Positions 1 to 12,300 of a stretch of DNA of 64,000 bases are shown piece after piece. The notes under the pieces were generated by a model. The model ran no database searches. It saw only the letters and a program-made list of their open reading frames with translations, and was not told where the DNA came from. Every line of letters begins with the position of its first letter. Positions within the stretch are counted from its first letter, which is position 1. Source of the DNA: Balanoglossus misakiensis (taxonomy: Eukaryota; Hemichordata); NCBI GenBank assembly GCA_040954595.2, contig CM082595.2, forward strand, positions 7,502,001 to 7,566,000, read 5' to 3'. The position numbers and the translations under genes are program-made.

Positions 1-178
1 AATTAGTTCAGCTGAATTTTACACTGATCACACATTTTTAGGAAAATTTTCAGCTGATTTTTCATTCACTGACATTATCTGTGAAAAAGTCAGCTGAGTT
101 TTTCACTGATTTGTGTGATCCCTGGAAAGTTCAGCTGAATTTTACACTGATCACACATTTTTGGGAAGGTCTGGCGCA
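1..178. repeat. Short direct repeats, period about 123 bp
   Basis: A block starting TTCAGCTGAATTTTACACTG at 7 recurs at 130, with related TCAGCTGA words between. It lies in the PCCB intron before the first visible exon. No coding content. Confidence 0.6.
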
Positions 179-444
179 AAATAAAGGATGACAAATGTAA
201 ATCTAATGTCACATTTGTAAACCTCTAAGTATTGTACACTCATTCTATTAAGTACCGGTATATGCAAATAGAACGGATAATTTTTTCGGAATGTGAAATT
301 CCGAAATTAGTTCGCAATGTGTTAACTGTAATTACAAAAGGAGGTTGAATAGTAGTGACTTTAAGGAAAACGAGCAATGGTAATGTATTACTATTATTTT
401 ATTAATTTATACTTATTGACAGATTTTCTGTGATAATTTTTCAG

Positions 445-3400
445 GGCAAACTGACAGCTCGTGAACGCATCAATCTTTTGTTGGATCCAAAAACATTTGT
501 AGAGTATGACATGTTTGCAGAACACAATTGTTCTGATTTTGGGATGGAAAACAAAAAGGTAAGTGGAAGAGTCATGAATGTGTATTTTAAATATCTTCAA
601 AAGAAATGATAGATTTCATTAAAATCATCGCCGCTTTTAAATTCACATTTTTGTTGAACTTAATTTAGATTGCAGGTGATGGTGTTGTCACAGGATATGG
701 TTACATCAGTGGCCGTCTGACATATGTCTTCAGTCAGGTAATTATCACCTGTTTTGAAAGATCACTTTCTGAACTCCAGGTGAACCTGAGAGATGTTATG
801 TAGCTGTGCATCTAACAAGTAATACATATTTGAATTTTCCATCATGATGTCTGTTTCTCAATGAAGGACTTCACAGTGTTTGGTGGAAGTTTGTCCAGTG
901 CTCATGCCAGGAAGATATGCAAAGTGATGGATCAAGCCATGATGGTGGGTGCACCAGTCATTGGTCTGAATGATTCCGGCGGAGGTAGAATCCAAGAAGG
1001 AGTCGACTCATTGGCTGGTTATGCTGATATATTCCAGGTATGTTAGCTACATTGCGATTGGTTAGATAACCCATAAATACTGAATAACTGAACCAGAAAC
1101 AAAAAAATATGTTTTAAAGATGCTGTCCTCTTTCCTATTATTTACAATTTAGTTATTTTTCATCCTCTGAAGTTGAAAATAAGATACTAACTAGTAGTAT
1201 TGTACTGTTTGATTTTCAGCGTAATGTGATGGCATCAGGCGTAATTCCTCAGATTTCACTCATCATGGGTCCATGTGCAGGTCAGTAGTCTGTAATGGGG
1301 ACGTGAATAGTGTTTAAGGATCTTTTAGAATAATAAAACTGCAACAGAATAGACTTAAGTAAAGTTGCCCAACAGACAGCTTTTATCGTGGAGAAAATTA
1401 ATATACCGTATACGACTAACACAAAACAAACATCTAGATCACATTTACTTAGTTGAATCTTAAATGTAGAATTCTGATCTGTGTGTAGAATTGAAATTGG
1501 GTGTGTTATGTTCATATAGCACATTATAGATATGTAATGCACAAATATAAAATGTTCATCTACTGATTGACAATTTTACATTTATAGGTGGCGCTGTGTA
1601 TTCACCTGCACTGACTGATTTTACATTCATGGTTAAGGTGAGACTTCAACAAATATTCTGCAGCCAGATTCTGTCCTTTGAGTAAATCAAATAGATTTGT
1701 TGACACTTTCAGCATGACGATGTAAAGTGTGTACTACAGGTACCACAAAATACACAACTGATAATGTATACATTGTTAATTAAGATATTTATTTTCTTAC
1801 AGAATACATCACATCAATTCCTCACTGGACCAGATGTTGTCAAGGTATCTTATATTTTATCTTAATGAAAAGCTTGCAAATTATGTTCATATCAGTCTTG
1901 ATCATTTTCTTTCAAAAATGCAACCCAATTGTGTTTCAGTCAGTAATAAATGAAGATGTGACACAAGAACAACTTGGTGGCTACAAGACACACACCTCTG
2001 TCACAGGTAATATCTAGTGTGTGAACTGCTATTCCAATCCTAACAAGTAATACTGCAGTATAATTCTCTACATGAATTGCCATTCGAGAAGTAAGCAGTT
2101 TCCTCAACCATTCAAGTAACTGACAATCATTTTATATGCATGTGCATAATTTTGTATGTACAAACATTAGGTCAGTTGAAAATTTTTTGTAACCAGAGTC
2201 TCTGGTTTTTGACATTCACGTAAGACGATCGTCGCCCTTTAATGTACACATTTATTCTCTTCCTCAATTTGAAATTGTTGGTGACAACACCTGAGTTTGT
2301 TCTGAGTGATAGACTGACGAGTGGTGATGTGATATTGACTGAATTACAGGTGTTGCTCATTGCGCCTTCGAGAATGACGTCCAAGCTCTGTTACAACTGA
2401 GGAAGTTCATCAATTTTCTGCCATCATCCAATCAAGATCCATCACCTGTCAGAGTCTGTGAAGATCCTCGGTATGTTGTCTCACTGAATTTAGCCTTCCA
2501 CATCCCCCCAACCCCTCCCACTTCTATCCTCTGTTTCCAAAGCAAAAAGAGGCTGCATCACCATATTAACTGTAATCTGCAACACTAAGACTTTCATTCA
2601 AGACCTAGCTACCATGCTGCTAAAACGATCCACATGATCGATGCTTACAGAAGTAAATAATTAATTGTTTTCTTCAATTTTTAGGGACCGTATGGTACCA
2701 GCTCTAGACACACTAGTACCACATGCATCCAACAAACCCTATGATATGAAAGAAGTCATCCAGGCTGTAAGTAGAACTCTCTCTCTCCATTCTCCAAACA
2801 TCAAACTGCATTTTATGAGTTTGATATTGAAGAGATATGAGTCATAGACCCTAGAGTCTACAGTTGTATGTTGAAAATGACAAAAATGTTGCACCACAAA
2901 ATATGGCATTCCAAGGGTTTATTTAGTTGTGGATATACTTGTTTATTTCAGATTGTAGATGATAAGGACTTCTTTGAAGTCATGCCAGCCTACGCTAAGA
3001 ACATCATCATTGGTTTTGGAAGATTAAATGGCAGAAGTGTGGGAGTGGTTGCAAATCAACCCAAAGTGGCATCAGGTAAAAAAACATGGCAGTTAGTTTA
3101 AGAAAAATCATCATTTTCTTAACTTGCTGTACAATTTGGATGTTGAACCCGAAATAACAGATGACACATAAAAATACTTCTAAAGTTCAGCTACTGGAGA
3201 ATTTATATCTTGTATCTCATTTTTGTCATCACAGGTGGTTTGGATATCAATGCATCAGTGAAAGGAGCTCGCTTTGTTCGTTTCTGTGATGCCTTCAATA
3301 TTCCTATCATCACATTTGTGGATGTTCCAGGATTCTCGCCAGGTAAATTCATGAGAATATCTTCACCGATTTATTCAACTGTTGTTCAGATCTGTGTTTG

Positions 3401-4894
3401 ACCTATTGTTTTTCATTACCTAACACATCCTGTGCAAGTATAACACAGTGTGACAATTGTTTTATTTAATTTCAATCAGTTTGTGCCAGCATAAATTTTA
3501 GGCCATTGTCCGGACAATACATTGTCTTCTTCCTGTTCTCTTTTGTGCTATTGAAATGTTGTACTTATAATCTCTGACTATAATTTGTTTCCAACATGTT
3601 GTACATTGTCATTAGGGTTTCGAGACCAGAGGGGTCTCGAAACCCTCTTGAAATCGTGTTGTTTTTTATTATTATTCTTCCCACTCTTAAAAACAGCTGC
3701 TATTCGAAGACCGTTGCACCCAATGACTTGAAATTTGGCTCATAGGTAAAACTCAAAGCAAGTAATTTTGTATTCTTTGCAACCAGGAACCCACCAGGAA
3801 TATGGAGGCATTATTCGACATGGTGCCAAGTTACTTTATGCCTATTCTGAAGCGACCGTTCCCAGGATTACAGTCATCACCAGAAAGGTCCGTTTTTCTT
3901 TTATTTTGTGTTCAGTTTGAACATTCCAGAAGTTCTAAAGGGTCATTCCATGCATGACCCCTTTGTGACCTTTACATCCTGGCATTTTCATTTGCATGAG
4001 TCGCCATTTTAATACCAAAGTCAATCCCTATTCAGCTTGTGCATTTAATTTTTACTGAAAATTGTCTTATAAAAAAGAATTTGTTTTCTGTTCTAAAACC
4101 TCTATGTTTGCCTACAATCAACCTGTTGTGAATGCAATCAAAATGTGACAATCATCTTCTGGTATCTTCCATGAAGGCCTATGGTGGAGGCTATGCTGTG
4201 ATGGGTTCCAAACATCTTGGTGGAGATATCAACTATGCATGGCCCACAGCAGAAGTTGCTGTGATGGGCGCCAAGGGTGCCGTCAAAATTATCTTCAGAG
4301 GACAGAAAGCTGAAGAAGCCGAAAGTGAATACATTGATAAATTTGCAAATCCATTCTCTGCTGCTGTAAGAGGTAAGATTGTACAAACATGTACTTAGAC
4401 AATAACTACATATAAATCTATAATTTCTAAAGTATAAACAATTATAACTGGAATAGTGAAAGCTCAACTGTTTTCTGTGCTATGATTGGTCGAATCATTG
4501 TCACATGAGGTGCATCGACATTTTTGCAATACACATTATTGGTTAATAATCTTCAGAACTATAATTGCCTGTGTGAGGAACAGTTGTTACCTCAAAGTTA
4601 TCTTATTGTATTGTTAGCAAGACTTACTGTAACATAATGAGATGTTGTTTATGTGCATGACGTCATCCATAATGTGCAGTACACTTAGTGTATAAAGTGT
4701 GTTCTCTCCGACATCACTGAGTAGATTGAATATCACGCTTACAAGGACTTTTTTTGGCATTTCCATTTTCAGGATATGTGGACGACATCATCGAACCACA
4801 AACCACCAGGATGAGACTGTGCCGTGACCTGGATCTGTTGGCCACCAAGAAAATGCAAATTCCTTGGAAGAAGCATGGAAATATCCCATTGTAA
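445..4894 (+). CDS. PCCB: Propionyl-CoA carboxylase beta chain, mitochondrial (5' partial, 14 exons)
   Basis: Carboxyltransferase subunit that moves CO2 from biotin on the alpha subunit to propionyl-CoA, giving methylmalonyl-CoA in the mitochondrial matrix. Exons: 445-558, 669-737, 867-1037, 1220-1280, 1588-1637, 1803-1844, 1940-2006, 2350-2470, 2685-2766, 2952-3075, 3235-3342, 3787-3887, 4177-4372, 4773-4894. All have AG/GT borders and phases that join to 475 codons plus TAA. The product runs from GKLTARERI to KKHGNIPL and matches mammalian PCCB almost throughout. Landmarks are [47 protein letters not shown] and [17 protein letters not shown]. The start, mitochondrial presequence and roughly 60 N-terminal residues lie left of the window; no earlier exon is visible in 1-444. 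Two glycines replace alanines of mammalian PCCB in the GGxR and GGxY loops, a conservative change beside the oxyanion-hole glycines. No frameshift or premature stop is seen. Confidence 0.97.
3614..3750 (+). repeat. Hairpin-headed interspersed repeat fragment in a PCCB intron
   Basis: A perfect 14-bp inverted repeat (3614-3627 and 3633-3646, five-base loop) is followed by a TTATTATT run and a core around 3692-3750. The core (CGAAGACCGTTGCACCCAATG, then GACTTGAAATTTGGC) resembles the core of the longer repeats at 5902 and 39912. It appears to be a diverged or truncated relative. Confidence 0.5.
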
Positions 4895-5031
4895 AAAAAT
4901 TCATCTGAATTCCCAGAGAATACTGTAAATGTTCCTGCTTGAAAAGCTGCTCACCCCTATTTTACTGGACAACCATGAGATATAGCACATTATTATACAT
5001 CTGGCACTGAGAACAATAGAATTTAGCGTGC

Positions 5032-5037
5032 AATAAA
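5032..5037 (+). promoter_or_regulatory. Polyadenylation signal of PCCB
   Basis: AATAAA hexamer 138 bases after the PCCB stop codon, the first one downstream. It implies a short 3' UTR ending near 5050-5065. Confidence 0.6.
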
Positions 5038-5282
5038 AAGCCATATGGAACTGTACGTACGGAACGCATGTTAAATAAGTCTTGAGTTTCAAGGCGCCCC
5101 AACTCACCGTGTACAGGTATGCGTTGTTATGCGGACGGTTTCAAGACATCCCTACTCCAATGCACGTAAACAAAAAAGAAAGATGGCTGCTCACTGAGTC
5201 AACTGAGCGGTTTTCGATCGATTGTATTGGCATTTTGAAAGCCAAGTAACATGCAACACAAGAACTAACGGAGATGTAAGAT

Positions 5283-5430
5283 GTATAATAATAAGGTTAT
5301 TACGAAAATACCGCAAAGTATGCACTCGGACATTAGCACAGCGCATCGCCCTCCGCTGCGCGTCGGGCGATACTCGGCGCTAATGTCCTCGTGCATACTT
5401 TGCGGTATTTTCGTAATAACCTCATAATAC
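5283..5430. repeat. Palindromic foldback sequence (about 50-bp arms)
   Basis: The left arm (about 5283-5335) is the near-perfect reverse complement of the right arm (about 5378-5430). Both contain GGTTATTACGAAAATACCGC and its continuation. The GC-rich centre is itself a small hairpin (ATCGCCC / GGGCGAT). There is no ORF, so a MITE or foldback element is likely. Only one copy was noticed here. Confidence 0.75.
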
Positions 5431-5901
5431 ACTCCATATAAGCACTCGTCTGCGGCTCATCCATATGTCGTGAATTGTGCTAAATCTCGTGATATACCTG
5501 CCCCTAGGCAGAGGTTATTGCCTTCTTAATTCACGTTTGATTGTTTGTAACACCGTGATCGGAATACAAAAGAGACTGTTTCGTAGAAATTAACAAATTT
5601 ACCAAGGAAATTTTGTATTCAACATGAAATACAATAACTGCAGACAGTACAACCAGTTGAATTATGAAAAAATACTGCAGCCAACCAACTGCATTGTTCT
5701 TACATGTATTTATCTGGGCGTGAACAGAATAACGGAAGGAAGTCCCGCCGCAAAGTTGCAATCGAGTCGCAAACATGTGACACTCAAAAATGCAAAAACT
5801 CACAGACTATACTTGTTAGGATTGTCTTGCCTTTCTTACAGGTCAATTATCCAGGGATTGGAACAAGATTTCTCTGTCAATATTAAACTTGAATATGAGT
5901 T

Positions 5902-6514
5902 ATTTTTAGGTCCCATTGGTATGTACCATGGGACCTTATGGGATCGGTTGTGTCTGTATGTATGGATGTATGTATTGATGTATGTATGGATGGATGTATG
6001 TCTGTATGTCCGTCCATATCAAAAACTTGAAAACCGCTGCGTGTATCACCTTGATATTTGGTGTGCAGATGCAGGCTGGGCTGTAGATGGGAGTTTGTTC
6101 AAATGAAGTTGTCATTGTCAAAAATATGCAAATTAGCTGGAAAAATGTGAATTTGGTCAAAACTCAGTAACTCAAGAACTACTGGTTAGATTGCTTTGCA
6201 AAGTGGTGTGTATTTACTTAATTGAGTTGTTTAAATTAGGCAGGAAACCCCTGTTGTTTTGTATATACACAGCAAATTCCTGAATGATTACATAACTGGC
6301 TAAGTTTTAAAGAGGCCAGCTGTTCTATTCAGTGTATGTACAGTATATATGCCATTGGCAGCTTATGGGTCAGTCAGTGCTTGCCCATTGATCTCTCGCT
6401 ATGTGTGTTTCTGTCTGTCTGTCTGTCTGTATACAGTATGGCCATGTACTCAGGTGTCGACTTTTTCTTGTATAATCCCTCAATGGGACCACTGTGTCCT
6501 TGACGCGATTTTTT
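5902..6514 (+). repeat. Hairpin-headed interspersed repeat, copy 1
   Basis: About 610 bp that recurs at 39912-40519 in the same orientation. Both copies start with a T-run and an inverted repeat (AGGTCCCA / TGGGACCT), then a TGTATGTA microsatellite. Next comes a conserved core (AAAACCGCTGCGTGTATCAC near 6029), an AATTAGCTGGAAAAATGTG block, a CTGT microsatellite, and an end at TTGACGCGATTTTT. The 160-codon ORF across it is shared only in pieces and contains microsatellite, so it is not called a gene. Confidence 0.8.
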
Positions 6515-6919
6515 CATAAAAAACAGCACAGCAAGCTTATGTAAGACAAAACAGGTACATTTTCTCGTTGAAATCAAACCAAACATTAGACCGGAGATAC
6601 GGATACAATGTTGCAAGAGACTAAAACTCTCACGAAACCAAACAATCCCACAATCCGAACTGAAACGTCACGACCACTGAAAACGAGAGAAAACATGAGG
6701 GCAGCGTTGAGAGCACATTTTAAGTTGGCTGGTTTGGTATACGCCCAAGTTCAGTGGTTGAAAGTCGGCTACCGTCCGATAAAAGCTCCGTAAAGACAAT
6801 TGTGTTTGTCTTCACCGCCAGAGGGTGCTGTGGACAACAAATCGCTATTCTCCTTTCTGTAAAAGAGTCGTGAACACACGCAGTTTCTTACCCGAAGATC
6901 ATAGTTTTCAGATACAACC

Positions 6920-7340
6920 ATATTGAACACCTATTGCCTGGCCATGAGGGCCATAGCGGCCGTTTATTACACCCGAGGGGCTGCGGCCTCGGGAAATAGC
7001 ATATGATAAGTGATTCTGGTAACTCACAGTCACGAGGGGGTAAAAACGGCTGCTATGGCCCGAATATAGGCCAGGCTGTAAGTGTTTTATAATAAACCTC
7101 ATGCTAACAGCTGGGAAAATCTTGCAATTTTCTCTTGAGGTTGGCAGACGACATCTTCAGTGGTGGCCATTGTGTCAGACGACGCGACGCTGATTGACGT
7201 GACCACGTTGGTCACGTGACCGGTTTATATTTTTTCTGCTATTTCCCTATAGAGATTCATAATCGTTCTATTTTCCTGTCACGTGACGGATTCTGGCGAA
7301 TCACGACACAATATTAGCATGATGTATATTATAATTGTAG
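6920..7340 (+). repeat. Interspersed repeat related to 20636-20830
   Basis: Two blocks (about 6920-7045 and 7255-7340) match, in order, the reverse complement of 20636-20830. Shared words include AACACCTATTGCCTGGCCATG-like text, TGATTCTGGTAACTC and CACGTGACGGATTCTGGCGA. Relative to the other copy this one carries about 190 extra bases in the middle. No coding content. Confidence 0.65.
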
Positions 7341-7465
7341 TTAAAATATGCAGTCTTCTTATCAAGGATTCGAATTGGCCCATTCTTTACAGAGCCACTT
7401 TCAAAATTACAGTGCTATCTTACTCGAGTGAAAACATGACAACACACGGATTCTCGGGCAGTTGT

Positions 7466-7565
7466 AGGCTGAAAGATTCAGCCGTGTGCGGCGCTCCGGC
7501 CCGGCGCACTGCCAAAGGGTCATAGGCACGGTGGAGCGCCCGCACACGATTGAATCATTCACTCT
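7466..7565. repeat. GC-rich hairpin element, copy 1
   Basis: Arms of about 30 bases (left 7466-7498, right 7532-7565) read GATTCAGCCGTGTGCGG...CGCACACGATTGAATC. The inner text AAAGGGTCATAGGCAC recurs in the related element at 31403-31513. It looks like a small MITE or foldback, and no clear target-site duplication is seen. Confidence 0.65.
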
Positions 7566-7704
7566 ATAGGCCGTTTATGTCAACTCAAGATTTGCCAGCT
7601 TTGTGTTTATCCAGGGGTACCTAAAATTGTAGTTCAGGCAAAGAAACGGCAGACTTCTTTCCCCAGACTTCTTTTTTCTTTTTAGGGTGGTTACCCCACT
7701 GTGC

Positions 7705-8290
7705 AAACTCCAAAACTGTAGTGTAGTTGTAAGATAAATCTTGTGATCTTTTGACCTCTTTGACCTAAATTCAAAATAAAATTGCAACAAATACATATAC
7801 AATCAATAGAGTGCTAAAAAAACACACAGAATTTGAGAGGCAGATGACTGTTCTGGATTTATTTTTCACAGAGTTACAACTTTTTAAGTTTACCCTACCC
7901 CAATATCAGGGTCGGAAGTCTTGTGCCATTATTCCGTATCTCTGTATTTGTGTTTTTCTGATCGTTATTGAATAATAAGTTTTTTTTATTGGTTTGAAAT
8001 AGATTCTGGGAGAGTATTTTATCTTCTAAATGACATTTAAAGACTTAAGTTAAAAAATCGTTAAAGAAATAGCCATACTACAAATTTTCAGAATGACCCA
8101 AATTTCATGACCTTTTGACCTCTATTGACCTTAATTCAAAACGAATTACCACCAAAATATATTATATTGGTAGAGATTTTAAAAAACACACAATTTGAGT
8201 GGTAAATGAGTGTTCTGGCTTTAGTTTTGCTGGAGTTACAGCAATTTAAAGTTCCCCTACCACTAAAATTTGAGTTGGAAATTTGTATGT
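7705..8290 (+). repeat. Two diverged tandem copies, about 350-bp period
   Basis: 7705-7930 and 8060-8290 share ordered blocks: a CTTTTGACCTCT...TTGACCT...ATTCAAAA segment, AAAAAACACACA...AATTTGAG, TGTTCTGG...TTTA, GAGTTACA and CCCTACC. They are diverged and noncoding. Confidence 0.5.
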
Positions 8291-8299
8291 TCTTACATT

Positions 8300-9392
8300 A
8301 GTTTTTGAGGGGAAAATGCAGAAAGCTACTCGATAGGCAGGGCTATCACCCCAATTTATAATCTAGAGATATAGGCCTTTCTAAAAAAAACCACATGAGG
8401 CTTTGACCATCTTTCTGATACCAATTTATGAAAAATCGGGTCCTGGCCCATGGATAATGGAAACGTCGCCCATGTGCAGTTCAGGCGACCATTTCCCTTG
8501 AAAGCGTCCAGTCTCTCATATCAGATCAAAAGTCACCCAGACTACGGGCTTATTCCTTAGTAAACGCTCGGAGAAGTTACTCTTTCGATACATTCTGTTT
8601 TTTGCGTTTGGTACATCAATCGGCACAAGTGCTGAAGAAAAACTGCACAACACAAGCAAGCTTCTGAGTTCTGACCTTAACAAATTCAATTATTTTACAG
8701 GTCAACATATATTTTTGATGTCCTCACACTTGAGAAAGCACTGCCTTGGCCATTTGACTAAAACAAAATACTGAAAACAATCTATCGGTGAGCATATCAA
8801 ACAGTCGATATTACAAGATCATCCTGTCCTCGAACTTGAAAAGTCTCCAAGCATGAATTTAAATAACCAAGAATCACTAGGCAAATTTAACAAACTCCCG
8901 AAAAGATTATCATTCTTTCGCACAAAACAGGAATTTTGTGTAACGCGGTCAGCATCAGTATAGTACCACGCTACTCGAATAAGGGTCAACACATCCACGG
9001 CAGATGGGCGTTTTATGTGAACTATAAACTTGATTGAAGTAGCTGACGACCGAGCAATTTCTGTCATGCAAGACGCACTGAAGTAACATAAATGCCACCA
9101 TATTATAAAACAAAGGAATTATAATCTATACCCGCCCCAAGTTCAAATCGCTATCAGCATTCAGATGTGTCCCAGTTTGTGATTTACAGGAAGTGAATAA
9201 CTCAGTCTTCAGTTTCATTGTTCGCTCATGAGTTATTGTGGAACATTTTCACAATTTGACACCAGTTTCTATTCATATTGTCCTTAATATTCAGTGACCC
9301 ACTATTAGTGTGCAAGTATAGGTGAAACTCTCACCATTTCTTTGCTTTCTTTGTCACTTCCAGGATACACAGCGTTAAATTTGCTGCAGTGT
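8300..9392. other. Spacer between the tandem repeats and the DED/NHL gene
   Basis: No gene, repeat family or strong signal was recognised. It should include the 3' UTR of the minus-strand gene ending at 9393, but no AATAAA in that orientation was found close to the stop codon. Confidence 0.5.
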
Positions 9393-12300
9393 TTATAGGG
9401 CAAACACTTTAATGCAGTCATTGATGCTGTCAACTACAGCCACTCTGCATGGCACATCATTGGTCAGTGTGATACCATGTGGCCACTCAAGTCCATCCTC
9501 ATCACTGTCAATGCGAGATATGAATCTCCCTCTGCTGTTTAACTTCACCACACGTTTCTTTCCTCTCTCACAGACATACACATATCCGTCTTTATCTGTC
9601 ACTATTCCGGTTGGACCAACCAGCTTGTCATCTGTGCTGATGTTGTGAAATGAATATAAAAACTCACAGTCTGCATTGAACACCTGAACACGGTTTTTGT
9701 TCATATCTGATACAAAAGCTTCTCCTCGACTGTTGATATCCACATATACAGGTCCTTTGAATTCTCCCTCTTCAGTGCCATGCTTTCCAAAGGATTTGAT
9801 GTGCTGACCATGCTGTGTGTATTTCCTGACACAGTGACTACCTTCCTTGTCTGTGTCTTTACCCTTTCCATCCCAGTCTGTGACATACACGCTGCCATCT
9901 AGAGGACTGATACCAAGTCCACAGACATATTTCAGTTCAGGTTGTCCAAAGTGTCTGAGTACTTGTCCATCCTCATCGCTTACAACTACTTGACTGTTGC
10001 CCAGATCAGTCATGAAGTATTCATCATCAGCTGATACTGCCACATCGTTTGGTTGAAAGGGCTTCTCAAACTGTGTGAACGTTAAACTTGATTTGTAATT
10101 TCCATCTCTGTCGGCTATGTGTACCCTTTTGTTACCCCAGTCAGCTGTAACAAAGTCGCCGTGTTTATTAGTAGTTATCCCTACTGGCCTTATAAGCTGA
10201 CCTTTGCCTATTATCTTCACCAAACCTTTGACAGAAATTACAAATGGTGATCCTGGTATCGATTGATCACCAAGTGTTATGCGGACTTCATGTCTACCAC
10301 CAACATCTGCTTGAAATCTCAGACTGTGTGTACCATCTCTGTTGTCAACCACTCCTACGTCTTCTTGTGACCCATCTTCTTTGCAGATCTTCGCTGTGAT
10401 TGCTTTGTATTGTATGACTGGTTTCCCTCTTCTGTCTTCGATTCTGACAATGACGTCAGCAGACTCACCCATGACGAGTCTTTTGGGAATGCCCTCTATT
10501 CTACACTGTGATGCACTGATATCTAATGTCAACAATCCAAGCATTCCATGCTGCAGAGGGTCTGCAGAAGGGTTGAATTTGATCAGCTCACATTTTATGA
10601 ATTGATTCACTTTATGAAAAAATTCATGAATGTGAAGCAGAGTTTGTTTCTTTGACGACATTAGGTGAGCAGAACTCCCATCATTCACCAGTGCTTCCAT
10701 GTAATCGCATGCCTTGGAAATACTTCCATGTTTTTCTTCCCACTCATCCACTTCAGTTTCGATGGTGTGTCTGATCATCTTGTATTCATGTTTCATATCT
10801 TCAACCAGTCTGAACTCTTCCCTCTTCACTATTTTTATTATCTTCTTTGCTTTATTTCTCACTTTCTCCTCTTCCTCGTGACGATGTACTTCTAGGTCAT
10901 CTTTCATACCCTCACCTCCAGTGTCATGTGACTTGACGGCCTCTTCATGTCTTCTCAACCTCGTTACCATCTCTCTAAGTTGTTTTCTGTAATCATCAGC
11001 GACATCTTGTATCTGTCTATGGACATGGTCAGGAGTGGGATGTGTAGTAATACACTCAGGACAGATGCATACTTGACAGCTATCACAAAACAGATGTACT
11101 TCATTCTGTGTGTGAAAGCTGCAGTACACTTGACTTTGTTGTGATTGCTGACTTGATATTTCTTTCAAGTATTTGTCGAGTGTGACGTCACTCTGACCTT
11201 TGACTGCTTCTGTGTCTTCATGGACAGTTATACAGGAAGAACAAAACTTGGCATTGCACTCTCTGCACCTATGTAGCGATTCAGTTTCTTTGCAACCTTC
11301 ACATTGCCCTTCTTCAACGTCTTCTGTTTTGCGCTTTTTTTGAGGAACTTCTTCCTGAAAAAATCAAATGCAAACACAGAAATGAGTATCCTAACTGTGA
11401 CACAATGTTTTTCAAAGGCATAGCAGGAATATTAAATGTCCTTTGACATCTTGGCAGATACTGGTAACTGCACGGTCAGTTCTATACAGGGCTGTGACAT
11501 GCTTTCAACGTGTGTAGTAAGTCTACCTTGCCATAGTAGCCGAATGATTGTGTCTTTGCAGCTAACAATATCACTTGCCATTCCTACAGTAGTAATTTTC
11601 TTTATTCATAGTGGTCTGTATGTGGCTCTCTCTGAATTATCTTTCATGCATTCCTTACTTTTTAACCCAACCCACAAGAGTATATGATGGTGATTGGCAT
11701 TATTTCGTTAAAAGACTAAATTATCAGATCAGCGTTTGTCAAATGTGCCCATGAGAAGAAATTATAATGAGCTCGTTTTGGACCAACGCCAGCTAATTTA
11801 AATAGGTACACATTTCTCAAGGAATGCGAGTATCATGACGTTTTTAGAGAATCATCGAGGAAGGATAAACTTATGAAGAAAGCTCGAGAAATAAGACAAA
11901 GGTAAGAGGTATATACAGTAACAAAAACGAGCCGAGAATCAAAGTAAGCACGTGATAAAAGCAGTACGAAGGCTAGTAACAATAGGCTGCTCTAAAGTTT
12001 AACACATTACTTGAACAGACGGTGTTTTCAACCCAATTTTATGAATGAAAATTACACCAACAGTTTTAAATTTTCTTGTGGAAGGTTTCCTGGATATTAA
12101 ATGTTTACTTACTGTTGAGGGCGCACTTCGTTTTGTCTTCTCACGAACGGCAATTCTTTCAGCTAGCTCTTTTTCAACCTGCAGCCTTTTGATCTCGGCT
12201 TGCTGCGTTGATTCTGTCTGCTTCAGTTCAGCAATCTGTGCAGCGTTAATGTTAGCTTGTGATTTCATCTTATGCTCTAGATCTGCAATCTTCTTTGCAT

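Noticed and set aside
5624-6106. 160-codon ORF
   Set aside because: Runs through the hairpin-headed repeat and its microsatellite; the second genomic copy does not keep the whole frame.
11166-11168. TTG as the start of a separate 591-residue B-box/NHL protein
   Set aside because: The frame stays open upstream for 62 codons including a first B-box, to a clean acceptor at 11354, so this is an internal leucine.
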